Assembly: GCA_048498555.1 (NCBI GenBank)
Contig: JBEHXT010000002.1
Coordinates: 186,001-250,000, forward strand
Direction of reading: 5' to 3'
DNA length: 64,000 nucleotides
Source: Danxiaibacter sp048498555
Lineage (GTDB): Bacteria > Bacteroidota > Bacteroidia > Chitinophagales > Chitinophagaceae
Below are positions 50,695-60,426 of this stretch, piece by piece. Position 1 is the stretch's first letter. The number at the start of each line of letters is the position of its first letter. The position numbers and the translations under genes were made by a program. Under the pieces are notes generated by a model. It searched no databases, was not told the DNA's origin, and worked only from the letters and a program-made list of their open reading frames with translations.

Positions 50695-52953
50695 ATGGAT
50701 GTGCAATCAAAAGTTGTTGAAGTGTCGTTGCCCAAATACACACTAAATGAAGAGCAGGAACGTAAAGAAATTCTTCGCCATTATAGAGCTTTATTACGGA
50801 GTTTAAGAGCCAAATTAAAACGAGGTGACAAAGAGCTGGTTCGAACAGCATTTGAAATGGCTGTTGAAGCGCATAAAACTATGCGCAGAAAGAGTGGGGA
50901 GCCTTATATTCTTCATCCTTTGGCTGTTGCAAGGATATGTGTTGAAGAAATAGGCCTGGGTGTACGCTCTACCATTTGTGCGTTATTGCATGACACGGTA
51001 GAAGATACGGATATCACGCTTGAAGACATTGAAAGAGAATTTGGAGCCGAAATAGCAAGGATTGTTGACGGGCTCACAAAAATCTCAAATGTTATTGATA
51101 CCAATAGCAGCCAACAGGCAGAGAATTTTAAAAAAATCCTGCTGACCCTCACAGACGATCCACGCGTTATACTTATTAAACTTGCGGACAGGCTGCATAA
51201 TATGCGAACGCTGGACTATATGAAGCGCGAAAAGCAGCTTAAAATAGCCAGCGAAACGGTGTGGGTGTATGCGCCGCTTGCGCACCGTATGGGCTTGTAT
51301 TCCATCAAAACGGAGATGGAAGACCTGTCGATGAAGTACCTTGAACCTGAAGCTTACAAGGACATCGCCAAGAAACTTGCAGAAACCAAACGGGAACGTA
51401 CGCGGTACATAAATGAATTTATAAAGCCACTGAAAGAAACACTACAGAAAACAAATTTCAACTTTGAAATATACGGCCGGCCGAAAAGCATTCACTCCAT
51501 TTGGAACAAAATCAAAAAGAAAGCGGTAGCATTTGAAGAAGTGTATGATCTGTTTGCCATCCGCGTGATTCTGGATGCACCGCCAGAAAGGGAAAAAGAA
51601 GACTGCTGGAAAGTTTATTCTCTTATTACTGATCAGTATACACCTTCTCCTGAGCGCCTGCGCGATTGGCTTAGTAATCCTAAAAGTAACGGTTACGAAG
51701 CGCTGCATACCACTGTAATGGGCCCACAGGGTAAGTGGGTTGAAGTGCAGATCAGGACAAAACGTATGAATGAGATTGCGGAAAAAGGCCTTGCAGCTCA
51801 CTATAAATACAAAGAAGGCAGCAATGACGAAGACAGGTTTGATAAATGGTTCAGCCAGATTCGTGAAGTTATTGGCAGCCAGGATACTGATGGTGTTGAC
51901 TTTCTGCAGGACTTTAAAACAAGCTTTCTTGCTGAAGAAATTTATGTCTACACACCTAAAGGCGATGTAAAAATGCTGCCCACCGGCTCAACTGCGCTGG
52001 ATTTTGCATTTTCGATCCACTCCGCTATTGGCAGCAAATGCATAGGCGCTAAGGTTAATCATAAGCTTGTACCTCTCAGCCATAAACTCAGAAGTGGCGA
52101 CCAGGTTGAAATAATTACCAGCAGTAAGCAAAAGCCAAACGAAGATTGGCTGGGGTTTGTAGTTACTGCAAAAGCGCGTAGCAAGATCAAAGACTCATTG
52201 AAAGAAGAGAAGCGCAAAATTGCTGATGATGGGAAATATATCGTTCAAAAAAAGCTGGAGGGCATTGGGGCTGCGTTTAATCAGCATAATATAGATGAGC
52301 TGGTATCATTCTATAAGGTTACATCTCAACTGGATTTATTCTATAACGTTGCCATTAAACATACGGACCTTAAAGAACTGAAGGAATTTCATGTGTTGGG
52401 AGATAAGCTGGAAGCTCCCAAACCGCAGAAACCTGTGGAAGCCAAGCAGGAAACTGAATACAAACCTCAACCGAATAAAAAAGATTCGGAATTGATCATA
52501 TTTGGCGAAAGCAGTGATAAAATAATGTACTCGCTTGCCAAATGCTGTAATCCGATTCCGGGTGATGACGTTTTTGGCTTTGTAAGCACGGGTAAAGGAT
52601 TGATTATTCATCGGACAAATTGCCCGAACGCCGCACAGATGATGGCAAACTACGGCCACAGGATAGTTAAAACTAAATGGGCGAAGAATAAAGAAATATC
52701 TTTCTTAACCGGATTGAAAATAGTGGGAATGGACGATGTGGGTGTTATTAACAAAATCACCAACATCATTAGTGGCGAAATGCGCATCAATATTGCAGCA
52801 CTCACCATTGAAAGCAGTGATGGGCTATTCAATGGCCGGATTAAAATATTTGTACATGATAAAGAGGAGCTCGAGGACCTGGTAATCCGGTTAAAGCAGC
52901 TGAATGGTATTCACACGGTGGATCGTTTTGATGCGGAAGAGCTTACCTCCTAA
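50695..52953 (+). CDS. spoT: Bifunctional (p)ppGpp synthetase/hydrolase (Rel/SpoT)
   Basis: From the ATG at 50695 the protein has 752 residues: HD hydrolase domain (H74, H99-D100 in LLHDTVEDTD), synthetase domain (SIWNKIKKK, VYDLFAIRVI, NGYEALHTTVMGPQGKW), TGS domain (IYVYTPKGDVKMLPTGSTALDFAF), a zinc-finger-like region (AKCCNPIPGDDVFGF, HRTNCPN) and a C-terminal ACT domain. Both catalytic halves look intact, so one enzyme both makes and degrades the alarmone. Confidence 0.95.
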   Translation: MDVQSKVVEVSLPKYTLNEEQERKEILRHYRALLRSLRAKLKRGDKELVRTAFEMAVEAHKTMRRKSGEPYILHPLAVARICVEEIGLGVRSTICALLHDTVEDTDITLEDIEREFGAEIARIVDGLTKISNVIDTNSSQQAENFKKILLTLTDDPRVILIKLADRLHNMRTLDYMKREKQLKIASETVWVYAPLAHRMGLYSIKTEMEDLSMKYLEPEAYKDIAKKLAETKRERTRYINEFIKPLKETLQKTNFNFEIYGRPKSIHSIWNKIKKKAVAFEEVYDLFAIRVILDAPPEREKEDCWKVYSLITDQYTPSPERLRDWLSNPKSNGYEALHTTVMGPQGKWVEVQIRTKRMNEIAEKGLAAHYKYKEGSNDEDRFDKWFSQIREVIGSQDTDGVDFLQDFKTSFLAEEIYVYTPKGDVKMLPTGSTALDFAFSIHSAIGSKCIGAKVNHKLVPLSHKLRSGDQVEIITSSKQKPNEDWLGFVVTAKARSKIKDSLKEEKRKIADDGKYIVQKKLEGIGAAFNQHNIDELVSFYKVTSQLDLFYNVAIKHTDLKELKEFHVLGDKLEAPKPQKPVEAKQETEYKPQPNKKDSELIIFGESSDKIMYSLAKCCNPIPGDDVFGFVSTGKGLIIHRTNCPNAAQMMANYGHRIVKTKWAKNKEISFLTGLKIVGMDDVGVINKITNIISGEMRINIAALTIESSDGLFNGRIKIFVHDKEELEDLVIRLKQLNGIHTVDRFDAEELTS

Positions 52954-52977
52954 CCTGATTATTCGCTGATATTAAAT

Positions 52978-53007
52978 AAAAACGCCCGGCTTTCGCCAGG
53001 CGTTTTT
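52978..53007. terminator. Bidirectional terminator after spoT
   Basis: AAAAACGCC-C-GGC pairs with GCC-A-GGCGTTTTT (one mismatch) around TTTC. Confidence 0.85.
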
Positions 53008-53024
53008 ACTTTCCCCGGAAATTG

Positions 53025-53612
53025 TTATTTCTTTCCGCCAAAAGTTTTGGAAATACCTAATCCCATACCCTGGCCGAAGGTAATACCAAAGTTGTTTGAA
53101 GATGAGCCGCCATTCGGTTTGTAGTTTTCAAATCCAATACCTCCAAAGTTTACATTGATACCGAAACCATTTTTTACGTTAATAAAAACCGCAGGTGTGA
53201 TGTTTGCGCCGAATGCGTTTCCTTTACCCTGAGAAAAGGAATTAACAGCCGGGTTACCACCAAAATTGGATATACTTGCTCCACCAGATTTAAATGTACC
53301 AGCAACGTTTGAATATCCGGCATTCAACTGGCCATATACGCTAAATACATCAGATAACTTTTTGGTATAACGTACGAAAGGCCCTGCCTGGAAGCCTGGG
53401 TATTGTCCTTTACCTGCATACATACCAAGATTTGCCCCCACAGTCCAGTTATCGTTTAGCCCGAAGCCAACACCCGGGTTAAGTCCGATCTGAGAATAGT
53501 CTTTTCTCGCTTGAAAATCAAAGTTCCCGTACAACAAAGTTGTTCCTTTTTGTGCTTTTGCACCTACTGCTAAACCTAGCATCACTAAGCCGCTCAATAA
53601 TAGCTTTTTCAT
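53025..53612 (-). CDS. Outer membrane beta-barrel protein
   Basis: The 195 residues have a signal peptide (residues 1-20, ending AKAQ) and glycine/aromatic-rich alternating strands (TTLLYGNFDFQARKDYSQIG, WTVGANLGMYAG, GFGINVNFGGIGFEN) like the small OmpA-type or OprF-type barrels of Bacteroidota. No peptidoglycan-binding tail. The function is not known. Confidence 0.78.
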   Translation of the reverse strand: MKKLLLSGLVMLGLAVGAKAQKGTTLLYGNFDFQARKDYSQIGLNPGVGFGLNDNWTVGANLGMYAGKGQYPGFQAGPFVRYTKKLSDVFSVYGQLNAGYSNVAGTFKSGGASISNFGGNPAVNSFSQGKGNAFGANITPAVFINVKNGFGINVNFGGIGFENYKPNGGSSSNNFGITFGQGMGLGISKTFGGKK

Positions 53613-53952
53613 ACATTGATCTTTTTAAGGTCTCTAAAAATGTTATTTCTTCTAAAAACGGCGGCAAAGAAATGTTGAATGGCCCAAAGGGCAGGTATCG
53701 GCTAGTGCATAAGAATAGCAGTGAAATGCTTTTTCAGTTCTTATTGAATCTGGAGGGTTCATAGCCACTTTCGGATTGATTCAAGCCCGATTTTTTGGAG
53801 GTGGCTAAAAGCAATCGCAGAATTAACATCTGTTTTGAACAAAAAATCACCCTTAAATGCTTTTTTAGGCAGATTATCGCCTTCTTTTAAAAATTGAATT
53901 CTTTTAAACCACTTCTGGTATTTATTTTTGCTGCTCACTAACAAATACTTCA
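53613..53952. other. 340-bp gap before purA
   Basis: It holds the upstream region of the beta-barrel gene and the purA -7 element. A 64-codon minus-strand frame here begins with TTG on top of the purA start and is not supported. Otherwise I see nothing. Confidence 0.5.
53923..53930 (+). promoter_or_regulatory. -7 element of purA
   Basis: TATTTTTG followed by CTGC is an exact match 22 nt before the purA ATG. Confidence 0.5.
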
Positions 53953-55215
53953 ATGGTTGACGTAATTCTCGGTTTACAGTGGGGCGATGAAGGCAAAGGA
54001 AAGATTGTTGATTATTTCGCGCCAGGTTATGACATTATTGCCCGTTTCCAGGGCGGCCCTAACGCAGGCCATACTTTGTATGTTAATGACAAAAAAGTGG
54101 TACTGCACCAAATACCATCAGGCATTTTTCATCAAAATACGATGAACCTGATAGGTAACGGCGTTGTTCTTGACCCTGTTACACTAAAAAGAGAATGCGA
54201 AACTGTTGCAGCTTTCGGAATAGATGTAAAAAAGAACCTTTTTATTTCTGAGCGTACAAATATTATTGTTCCTACGCACCGCGCTTTAGACAAAGCATCT
54301 GAGCATTCAAAAGGCGAAGGAAAAATCGGTAGCACATTAAAAGGTATCGGCCCGGCTTACATGGATAAAACCGGCCGTAATGCATTAAGAGCTGGCGATC
54401 TGCTTGATAAAAATTTCGTTTCCCAATATATTAAGCTTCGCTTAAAACATCAGAAATTACTGGATACTTATAACTTTAATGATGATATTTCCAGCTGGGA
54501 AGATGAGTTTTTTGAAGCAATTGAATTCCTGCGTACGTTGAATATTGTGAATGGTGAATACTTCATCAATAACAAAATAAGCGAAGGGAAAAAAGTACTG
54601 GCTGAGGGCGCACAAGGTACTATGCTTGATATTGATTTTGGTACCTTCCCGTTTGTAACATCATCCAATACTATTTCAGCCGGCGTATGCACAGGTTTAG
54701 GTATTGCTCCGCAAAAAATCAACCAGGTGCTTGGTGTTACCAAAGCATATTGTACAAGAGTAGGTAGCGGCCCTTTCCCTACTGAACTTGAAGATGCAAC
54801 AGGTGAAGAACTAAGAAAGATCGGAAGCGAATTTGGTGCAACTACAGGCCGCCCAAGACGTTGCGGATGGATTGACCTTGTAGCATTGAAATATACCTGC
54901 ATGATCAACGGCGTTACACAAGTTGTAATGACAAAAGCAGACGTGCTGGATTCATTTAAAACATTGAACGTTTGTACTTCTTATGATGTAAATGGAAAAG
55001 AAACTGAAGAAGTACCGTTCCAGATGACAAGGGTTAAACTTGAGCCAAACTATAAAGAATTTGCGGGTTGGGACATGGATACAACTGCTATAAAAAATGT
55101 AGCCGACCTTCCTTCCAATATGAGCACTTATATAGATTTTATTAACTCATATGTAGGGGCTCCTGTTAAGTATGTATCTAACGGTCCGGGCAGAGATCAG
55201 ATAGTTGCATTGTAA
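53953..55215 (+). CDS. purA: Adenylosuccinate synthase
   Basis: The 420 residues show the signature LQWGDEGKGKIVD, GGPNAGHTLYV, GIGPAYMDKTGRNALR, EGAQGTMLDIDFGTFPFVTSS and TGRPRRCGW. It joins IMP and aspartate with GTP on the way to AMP. The acidic protein gene follows after 88 bases. Confidence 0.97.
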   Translation: MVDVILGLQWGDEGKGKIVDYFAPGYDIIARFQGGPNAGHTLYVNDKKVVLHQIPSGIFHQNTMNLIGNGVVLDPVTLKRECETVAAFGIDVKKNLFISERTNIIVPTHRALDKASEHSKGEGKIGSTLKGIGPAYMDKTGRNALRAGDLLDKNFVSQYIKLRLKHQKLLDTYNFNDDISSWEDEFFEAIEFLRTLNIVNGEYFINNKISEGKKVLAEGAQGTMLDIDFGTFPFVTSSNTISAGVCTGLGIAPQKINQVLGVTKAYCTRVGSGPFPTELEDATGEELRKIGSEFGATTGRPRRCGWIDLVALKYTCMINGVTQVVMTKADVLDSFKTLNVCTSYDVNGKETEEVPFQMTRVKLEPNYKEFAGWDMDTTAIKNVADLPSNMSTYIDFINSYVGAPVKYVSNGPGRDQIVAL

Positions 55216-55303
55216 TTTATCAGGCACCGTATTTGATGCGCAAAAAAATATTTTGTTGATTAAAAAACTCGTTGAAATTTTACGCAGTTAATTCTCCAGG
55301 ACT

Positions 55304-55756
55304 ATGGCAGCAAAATCTAACAAAGAACCAAAATCAACCGGTCGCAAAGCGACACCAAAGGACACCAATGAACCAGCGTCATCTAAACCTAAAAAACAAT
55401 TAGAAGAAGATGATGATGATGACATTGAAGATGATGAAGATGTAACGCCTTCAAAAAAAGCCTCAGCTAAAGGGCCATCAAAAAAGTCGAAAGCAGATGA
55501 TGATGACGATGATGATGATGACAGTGATGAAGATGCAGACGATGATGATTGGAACAAAGCTGAAGAAGATGAAAACTGGGATCCGGATTTCGATGAGTTT
55601 GATATTCCTAAATCAAAAGGAAAAAAATCAACTGGCGGCGGTACCACCAAGAAAGGCGAAGAAGAAGATGACTTCAAACTAGACGAAGACTTTAAAGAGT
55701 TTGATCTCTTTAATGATTCTAATGGATTTGAAGAAGATGATGACGATGATTTTTAA
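55304..55756 (+). CDS. Highly acidic, disordered protein of unknown function
   Basis: The 150 residues are a Lys/Ser/Pro-rich N-terminus followed by long Asp/Glu runs (nine Asp in a row near residue 65) and a C-terminal part with WDPDFDEFDIPKSKGKK and FKEFDLFNDSNGFEEDDDDDF. No hydrophobic core, signal peptide or known domain. Similar acidic proteins occur in related bacteria, often unannotated. It could bind basic proteins or RNA machinery; that is a guess. pabB begins directly after its stop, so the two are probably cotranscribed. Confidence 0.72.
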   Translation: MAAKSNKEPKSTGRKATPKDTNEPASSKPKKQLEEDDDDDIEDDEDVTPSKKASAKGPSKKSKADDDDDDDDDSDEDADDDDWNKAEEDENWDPDFDEFDIPKSKGKKSTGGGTTKKGEEEDDFKLDEDFKEFDLFNDSNGFEEDDDDDF

Positions 55757-57064
55757 TTGTGTTCTTTAAAAGTGCAACGTAACACAGCTACTTATTCGGT
55801 TTCAGATACAAGGCTTTTTAAGCAACAGATGTTGAGTTGGTCTAACCAATTTAACATCTGTTGTTTTTTGGATAACCATGAATACAATTTGCCTCACACA
55901 GCAAATGAATGCCTTGTTGCCGCGGGCGCTATTTCATATATAGAAGCCGATAAAAATGCATTACTGAAGCTTCAGGCATATCAGCAACATACAAAAGACT
56001 GGATGTTTGGCCACATCAGCTACGATGTAAAAAATGAAATTGAACATTTAACATCCGGCCATCCGGACCAGATTCAATTCCCTTCTGTTTTTTTCTTTCA
56101 GCCTGAAACAATATTGCAGCTTAACAATGGCGTCGTAACCATTAGCTCTGCAACGCTCAGTCCGGAAAAAATAATGCGTGAGATTCTACATCAAGCTGCA
56201 TTAAACGAAACAACACCTTCATCGCCAATAAAAATAAAATCCTCTATTTCCAGGAATGAGTATATCGATAAGGTACATCTCATTCAGAAAAAAATACAGC
56301 AAGGGTATTGCTATGAATTAAATTTTTGTCAGCAGTTTTTTTCTGAAGGTGCAATTGTTGATCCATTGGCAACTTACCATCGCCTTACATCCATTTCTCC
56401 TACTCCATTTGCTACCTATTACAAGTTGCGCGATAAATATCTCTTATGTGCAAGCCCAGAAAGGTATATCCAGAAAAAGGGCAACACAATTTTATCGCAA
56501 CCTATTAAAGGAACTGGCAAGCGAGACTTGTACAACCAGCAAAATGATGGGCTTTTAAAAGAACAATTAAGAGCCAGTTCAAAAGACAGGAACGAAAATG
56601 TAATGATCGTGGATCTTGTAAGAAATGACCTCAGCAAGATTTGCACAGAAGCATCTGTGACAGTAGAAGAGCTTTTTGGTATTTACACTTTTCCGCAGGT
56701 ACATCAAATGATTTCTACGGTCAAGGGGCAATTGCAAGAAGGCATTTGGTTTACCGATATTCTTCGTGCAACTTTTCCAATGGGTTCTATGACCGGCGCA
56801 CCCAAAAGAAAAGTTATGGAACTGATTGAAGAATTTGAGGTTTCTAAAAGAGGTATTTATTCCGGAGCCGTAGGCTATATTACACCTGACAATAACTTTG
56901 ATTTCAACGTTGTAATAAGAAGCATTATGTACAACGCGTCTAACCAATTTCTTTCTTATCATGTGGGCGGCGCAATAACCGGTAACAGCATTGCTGAAAA
57001 GGAATATGAAGAATGCCTGTTAAAGGCGTTGGCCATTGAACAGGCATTACATATAGACAGATAA
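55757..57064 (+). CDS. pabB: Aminodeoxychorismate synthase component I (chorismate-binding)
   Basis: Up to 435 residues of the anthranilate/aminodeoxychorismate synthase component I family: ISRNEYIDKVHLIQKKIQQGYCYELNFCQ, SPERYIQ, QPIKGTGKRD, NVMIVDLVRNDLSKIC, FPMGSMTGAPKRKVMELIE and GIYSGAVGYITP. It makes 4-amino-4-deoxychorismate for folate; the absence of trpG or trpD nearby favours PabB over TrpE. There is no ATG near the N-terminus: TTG at 55757 (directly after the previous stop) or GTG at 55772 must be used. Confidence 0.88.
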   Translation: MCSLKVQRNTATYSVSDTRLFKQQMLSWSNQFNICCFLDNHEYNLPHTANECLVAAGAISYIEADKNALLKLQAYQQHTKDWMFGHISYDVKNEIEHLTSGHPDQIQFPSVFFFQPETILQLNNGVVTISSATLSPEKIMREILHQAALNETTPSSPIKIKSSISRNEYIDKVHLIQKKIQQGYCYELNFCQQFFSEGAIVDPLATYHRLTSISPTPFATYYKLRDKYLLCASPERYIQKKGNTILSQPIKGTGKRDLYNQQNDGLLKEQLRASSKDRNENVMIVDLVRNDLSKICTEASVTVEELFGIYTFPQVHQMISTVKGQLQEGIWFTDILRATFPMGSMTGAPKRKVMELIEEFEVSKRGIYSGAVGYITPDNNFDFNVVIRSIMYNASNQFLSYHVGGAITGNSIAEKEYEECLLKALAIEQALHIDR

Positions 57065-57104
57065 TTGCGAGGTTAAATAAACCTGGAACACTGTTATAAA
57101 ATAG

Positions 57105-58136
57105 CTAGATTTTAGCTGAAGAAGCAAATAGCAACTGAACACTTTCCTGCAGGATCTTTTGTTTGTTTTCTTTGAACGAACGCATATTGTCTGCGGATAA
57201 CCTCAGCTGCACTTTTTTACCTTCGGCCAGCTGCTTGTCAAAAAGGGGGTTTAATTTATTAAAACTTCCCAATTCCAATGACAAATATTTCGCGATTACA
57301 GAAGAATTGAACCGGCCACTTACTTCCATTGTTTCTGTCCCTGCAAAAGATGAATCCGGCGCCGGAGGTAATAAAGCAGCCATTGTTGATTTATGCGCTT
57401 CAGTCTCTTTAGCCGTCATCGTGGTCCATCCACCACCTCCTTCAAAAATATAATGCGTGGCAATAAATTTCTTTACATGATTCCGTGTTTCTAAAGGCAA
57501 AAAGCTTTGGAGCTCCCAAAAATCTTTACTGTCTGCTTTTCTGATTGCCTGTTTCAGTCTGCCAACACCACAATTATATGCGGCAATAACTAACAGCCAA
57601 TCCCCGAACTCCGCATATAACGATTTTAGCAATTTTGCTGCAGCTGCGGTACTTAAGGCAAAATCCTTTCTTTCATCTACTTTTCCTGAAACTTTAAGGT
57701 TGTAACGTTTAGCCTCGTCGCGCATCAATTGCCAGGGGCCAACAGCACCTGCACCGGAAATCAAACCAGAACGAAGATGGCTTTCTATCACTGAAAGGTA
57801 TTTCAGTTCAACAGGCAGATGATTTTGAGCCAAAACCTTGTCGTAAAGATCGAAATATGGCTTGCCCCATTTTTTCATCTTCTCAAGCTCTTCCTCATTC
57901 CTTTTGATATATTCCTCTACAAAACTGATTGCTTTAGGGTTTACCTGGAAAATATAAGGCTTGGAAGGATCGAAACTATTGGCGAATAGGCTGGAAAAGC
58001 CCTTTTCTGTTTTACCGGAACTACCGGTAGGCTTGTTTTTGTCGTCCGTCGCGAACGACATAAGGGAGAAAAACAACACCCCCGTTATTACAAAAGAAGC
58101 TACAGGCTTAAATTGTAGTAATAAAAATTTACGCAT
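57105..58136 (-). CDS. Membrane-bound lytic murein transglycosylase (MltD-like SLT domain)
   Basis: From the ATG at 58136 there are 343 residues. The signal or anchor segment spans about 10-32. The SLT domain shows the catalytic glutamate in SVIESHLRSG, then GAGAVGPWQLM and IAAYNCGVGRLKQAI. It cleaves peptidoglycan with formation of 1,6-anhydroMurNAc, the substrate of AnmK (19.4 kb). LysM modules of MltD are not evident; the C-terminal 90 residues may be a short substitute. A TTG at 58151 is the alternative start. Confidence 0.88.
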   Translation of the reverse strand: MRKFLLLQFKPVASFVITGVLFFSLMSFATDDKNKPTGSSGKTEKGFSSLFANSFDPSKPYIFQVNPKAISFVEEYIKRNEEELEKMKKWGKPYFDLYDKVLAQNHLPVELKYLSVIESHLRSGLISGAGAVGPWQLMRDEAKRYNLKVSGKVDERKDFALSTAAAAKLLKSLYAEFGDWLLVIAAYNCGVGRLKQAIRKADSKDFWELQSFLPLETRNHVKKFIATHYIFEGGGGWTTMTAKETEAHKSTMAALLPPAPDSSFAGTETMEVSGRFNSSVIAKYLSLELGSFNKLNPLFDKQLAEGKKVQLRLSADNMRSFKENKQKILQESVQLLFASSAKI

Positions 58137-58226
58137 AATAAGGTCCCTCAAAACGCCATTTACTCATTAAAAAATCACCGATCTACGGAAACAAAACCGG
58201 TATAACATTATTTTGCTTAAACGCTA

Positions 58227-59675
58227 TTACTTCTCAGAAATCTGTAAAAACACATCTGAAATGCGGAGCAAAGCTAACTCACTAAAATGAGAAGTCATGA
58301 CCTGAATACCAAAAGGCATGCCATTTGGGTGCGTGAAGAGAGGAAGGGAAATTCCTGGAATTCCAACCAGGTTCGCGAAGACTGTATAAATGTCAGCCAG
58401 AAACATTTCTATAGGGTCGTTGTTCATAGAACCAAGCTCAAACGCCGGTGTGGGAACAGTGGGAGAAATGATGGCATCAAAACGGCTAAAAATAGCCGAA
58501 GTTTGTTCTAAAAGGATGTTTCTAACCTGTTGCGCCTTAGTAAAATAGGCATCAAAGTAACCTGCACTTAAAACGAAGGTTCCAAGCATAATGCGGCGTT
58601 TCACCTCTTTTCCAAATCCTTCACTACGATTGTGCTTGTAAAAGTCTGCCAAATCTTCCGTAGGAAGGGATGATCTATGCCCATATTTTACTCCGTCGTA
58701 GCGGGATAAGTTGCTGGATGCTTCAGCTGTAGTGAGAATATAGTATGCAGGAACTATATATTCAAGTAATTTAAAATCAATCTGTTCAACGATATAGCCG
58801 GAGGCTGTTAAAGTTTTTAAAAATTGATTAAAAGATTGACTTATCGCAGGATCGAGGCCCGGATGTTCGAGCGCTTCTTTAAAATAACCAATTCTTTTCG
58901 GAGAAGAATCATTGATGTTGGCCCTTAATAAGGATGAATAAGCATCAACGGGAACGTTGCTTGCTGTACTATCATATGCATCTTCGCCGGCTATAACTTC
59001 CAACGTTAAAGCAGCATCCGCTACGTTTGTTGCGAAAATGCCGATCTGATCAAAAGATGAGGCATACGCAATTAACCCGTAACGGGATACACGCCCATAA
59101 GTGGGCTTTAAGCCAACTATTCCGCAAAAATCAGCTGGTTGCCTCACTGAGCCCCCGGTATCACTACCGAGGCTTACCATGCACATTCTAGCCTGAACTG
59201 CGACGGCTGACCCGCCGGAAGAGCCTCCCGGAACACGTTTATTGTCGGCTGCGTTTAACACATTGCCATAGGCAGAATTTTCATTACTGCTTCCCATAGC
59301 AAATTCATCACAGTTCTGGCGGCCAATAATAATAGCGCCTTCCTGCAATAACCTGTCAACCGCTGTGGCATTATAAATTGAAGTAAACCCTTCCAGGATC
59401 CTGGAAGAAGCAGATAATTTATGGCCTTTGTAAGCAATCACATCCTTAAGCCCTACAACCACACCATGTAGCTTGCCGAGGGGCTTACCATTTTTCCGAT
59501 CTTCGTCCAACTGCCTGGCGCGCTCTGCAGCTTCATCAGTAAAAACTTCTAAGAAAGCATTGAGATGCTTTTTAGATTCAATTACAGATAAATAATGGCT
59601 TACAACACTTTCACAGGTTGTTTCACCATTTTGCAAAGCAGTAACATAGTCTTCGATAGACGAGAAACTAAACAA
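58227..59675 (-). CDS. gatA: Asp-tRNA(Asn)/Glu-tRNA(Gln) amidotransferase subunit A
   Basis: The 482 residues follow the amidase signature family: catalytic lysine in GLKDVIAYKGHK, first serine in PGGSSGGSAVAVQA, nucleophile in GSDTGGSVRQPADF. GatCAB converts misacylated Glu-tRNA(Gln) or Asp-tRNA(Asn) to the amide form. The conserved N-terminus MFSFSSIEDY is reached only with a TTG start at 59675. gatB and gatC are not in the window. tatA lies 34 bases upstream. Confidence 0.94.
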   Translation of the reverse strand: MFSFSSIEDYVTALQNGETTCESVVSHYLSVIESKKHLNAFLEVFTDEAAERARQLDEDRKNGKPLGKLHGVVVGLKDVIAYKGHKLSASSRILEGFTSIYNATAVDRLLQEGAIIIGRQNCDEFAMGSSNENSAYGNVLNAADNKRVPGGSSGGSAVAVQARMCMVSLGSDTGGSVRQPADFCGIVGLKPTYGRVSRYGLIAYASSFDQIGIFATNVADAALTLEVIAGEDAYDSTASNVPVDAYSSLLRANINDSSPKRIGYFKEALEHPGLDPAISQSFNQFLKTLTASGYIVEQIDFKLLEYIVPAYYILTTAEASSNLSRYDGVKYGHRSSLPTEDLADFYKHNRSEGFGKEVKRRIMLGTFVLSAGYFDAYFTKAQQVRNILLEQTSAIFSRFDAIISPTVPTPAFELGSMNNDPIEMFLADIYTVFANLVGIPGISLPLFTHPNGMPFGIQVMTSHFSELALLRISDVFLQISEK

Positions 59676-59709
59676 AGGCCAAAAGCAGTTTTAGACGTTA
59701 GAGAGAAAA

Positions 59710-59934
59710 TCAGTTTTGAGATGGAGTTGTGGAACTAGTAGTTGTTGTTGTAGGCTGATTGTCTTTTTCATTCATGCCTTCTTCTAATTCTTTTTTCACA
59801 TTGTTTTTTGCGTCATTAAATTCACGGATACCGCGACCTAATCCTTTCATGAACTCAGGAATTTTACGGCCACCAAATAGAACTAATACGACAACTGCAA
59901 TCAACAGGATTTCCTGGAAACCTAAATTACCCAT
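59710..59934 (-). CDS. tatA: Sec-independent protein translocase TatA/E
   Basis: From the ATG at 59934 the protein has 74 residues: one membrane span (about 6-21), the FGGRKIPEFMKGLGRGIREF hinge and amphipathic helix, and a Thr/Ser-rich tail. TatA forms the pore of the twin-arginine export system. The longer frame from 59997 adds 21 unsupported residues. Confidence 0.93.
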   Translation of the reverse strand: MGNLGFQEILLIAVVVLVLFGGRKIPEFMKGLGRGIREFNDAKNNVKKELEEGMNEKDNQPTTTTTSSTTPSQN

Positions 59935-59960
59935 TTTTAAAAATGTTTGAAGATGAAAAC

Positions 59961-59968
59961 CAAAGTTA
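59961..59968 (-). promoter_or_regulatory. -7 element of tatA-gatA
   Basis: On the minus strand TAACTTTG is an exact match 26 nt before the tatA start. Confidence 0.45.
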
Positions 59969-60006
59969 GAGATAAAAATAACACGGAAAGTTAACAACTA
60001 AATAAA

Positions 60007-60036
60007 AAAAGCGGAAGTAATAACACTTCCGCTTTT
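60007..60036. terminator. Terminator after rplS
   Basis: AAAAGCGGAAGT pairs exactly with ACTTCCGCTTTT around a 6-nt loop; the A-run on the left gives the T-run on the minus strand. Confidence 0.9.
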
Positions 60037-60053
60037 GCAGTAATATTAGTTGA

Positions 60054-60404
60054 TTAAACTCTTTTTTCTTTAATTCTTGCGCTTTTACCGCTGCGTGTAC
60101 GCAGGTAGTATAGTTTAGCGCGACGCACTTTACCCACCTTGTTTAAAACGATAGAATCAACGTTTGGTGATAAGAAAGGAAATATTCTTTCTACACCTAC
60201 ACCGTCAGAAATCTTACGTACAGTGAAAGTTGCTGTAGCGCCAGTTCCCTGAGTCTTCACCACATCGCCACGAAAGCTCTGGATACGCTCTTTACCGCCT
60301 TCCACAATTTTATAATTTACAGTGATATTATCACCTGCTTTAAACCTGGGATATTCTTTCTTCGCTGTTAATTGCTCATGCACAAATTGAACTGCTGCGT
60401 TCAT
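60054..60404 (-). CDS. rplS: 50S ribosomal protein L19
   Basis: From the ATG at 60404 there are 116 residues, the normal bL19 length, with FKAGDNITVNYKIVEGGKERIQSFRG, FTVRKISDGVGVERIFP, and the basic RRAKLYYLRTRSGKSARIKE tail. bL19 sits at the subunit interface. The longer frame from 60512 reads through its own promoter and is rejected. Confidence 0.96.
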   Translation of the reverse strand: MNAAVQFVHEQLTAKKEYPRFKAGDNITVNYKIVEGGKERIQSFRGDVVKTQGTGATATFTVRKISDGVGVERIFPFLSPNVDSIVLNKVGKVRRAKLYYLRTRSGKSARIKEKRV

Positions 60405-60426
60405 AACTTTAAAATTTAAAGGACGG

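Noticed and set aside
53759..53953. 64-codon minus-strand frame before purA
   Set aside because: It begins with TTG on the purA start codon, has no recognisable domain and overlaps the purA promoter.
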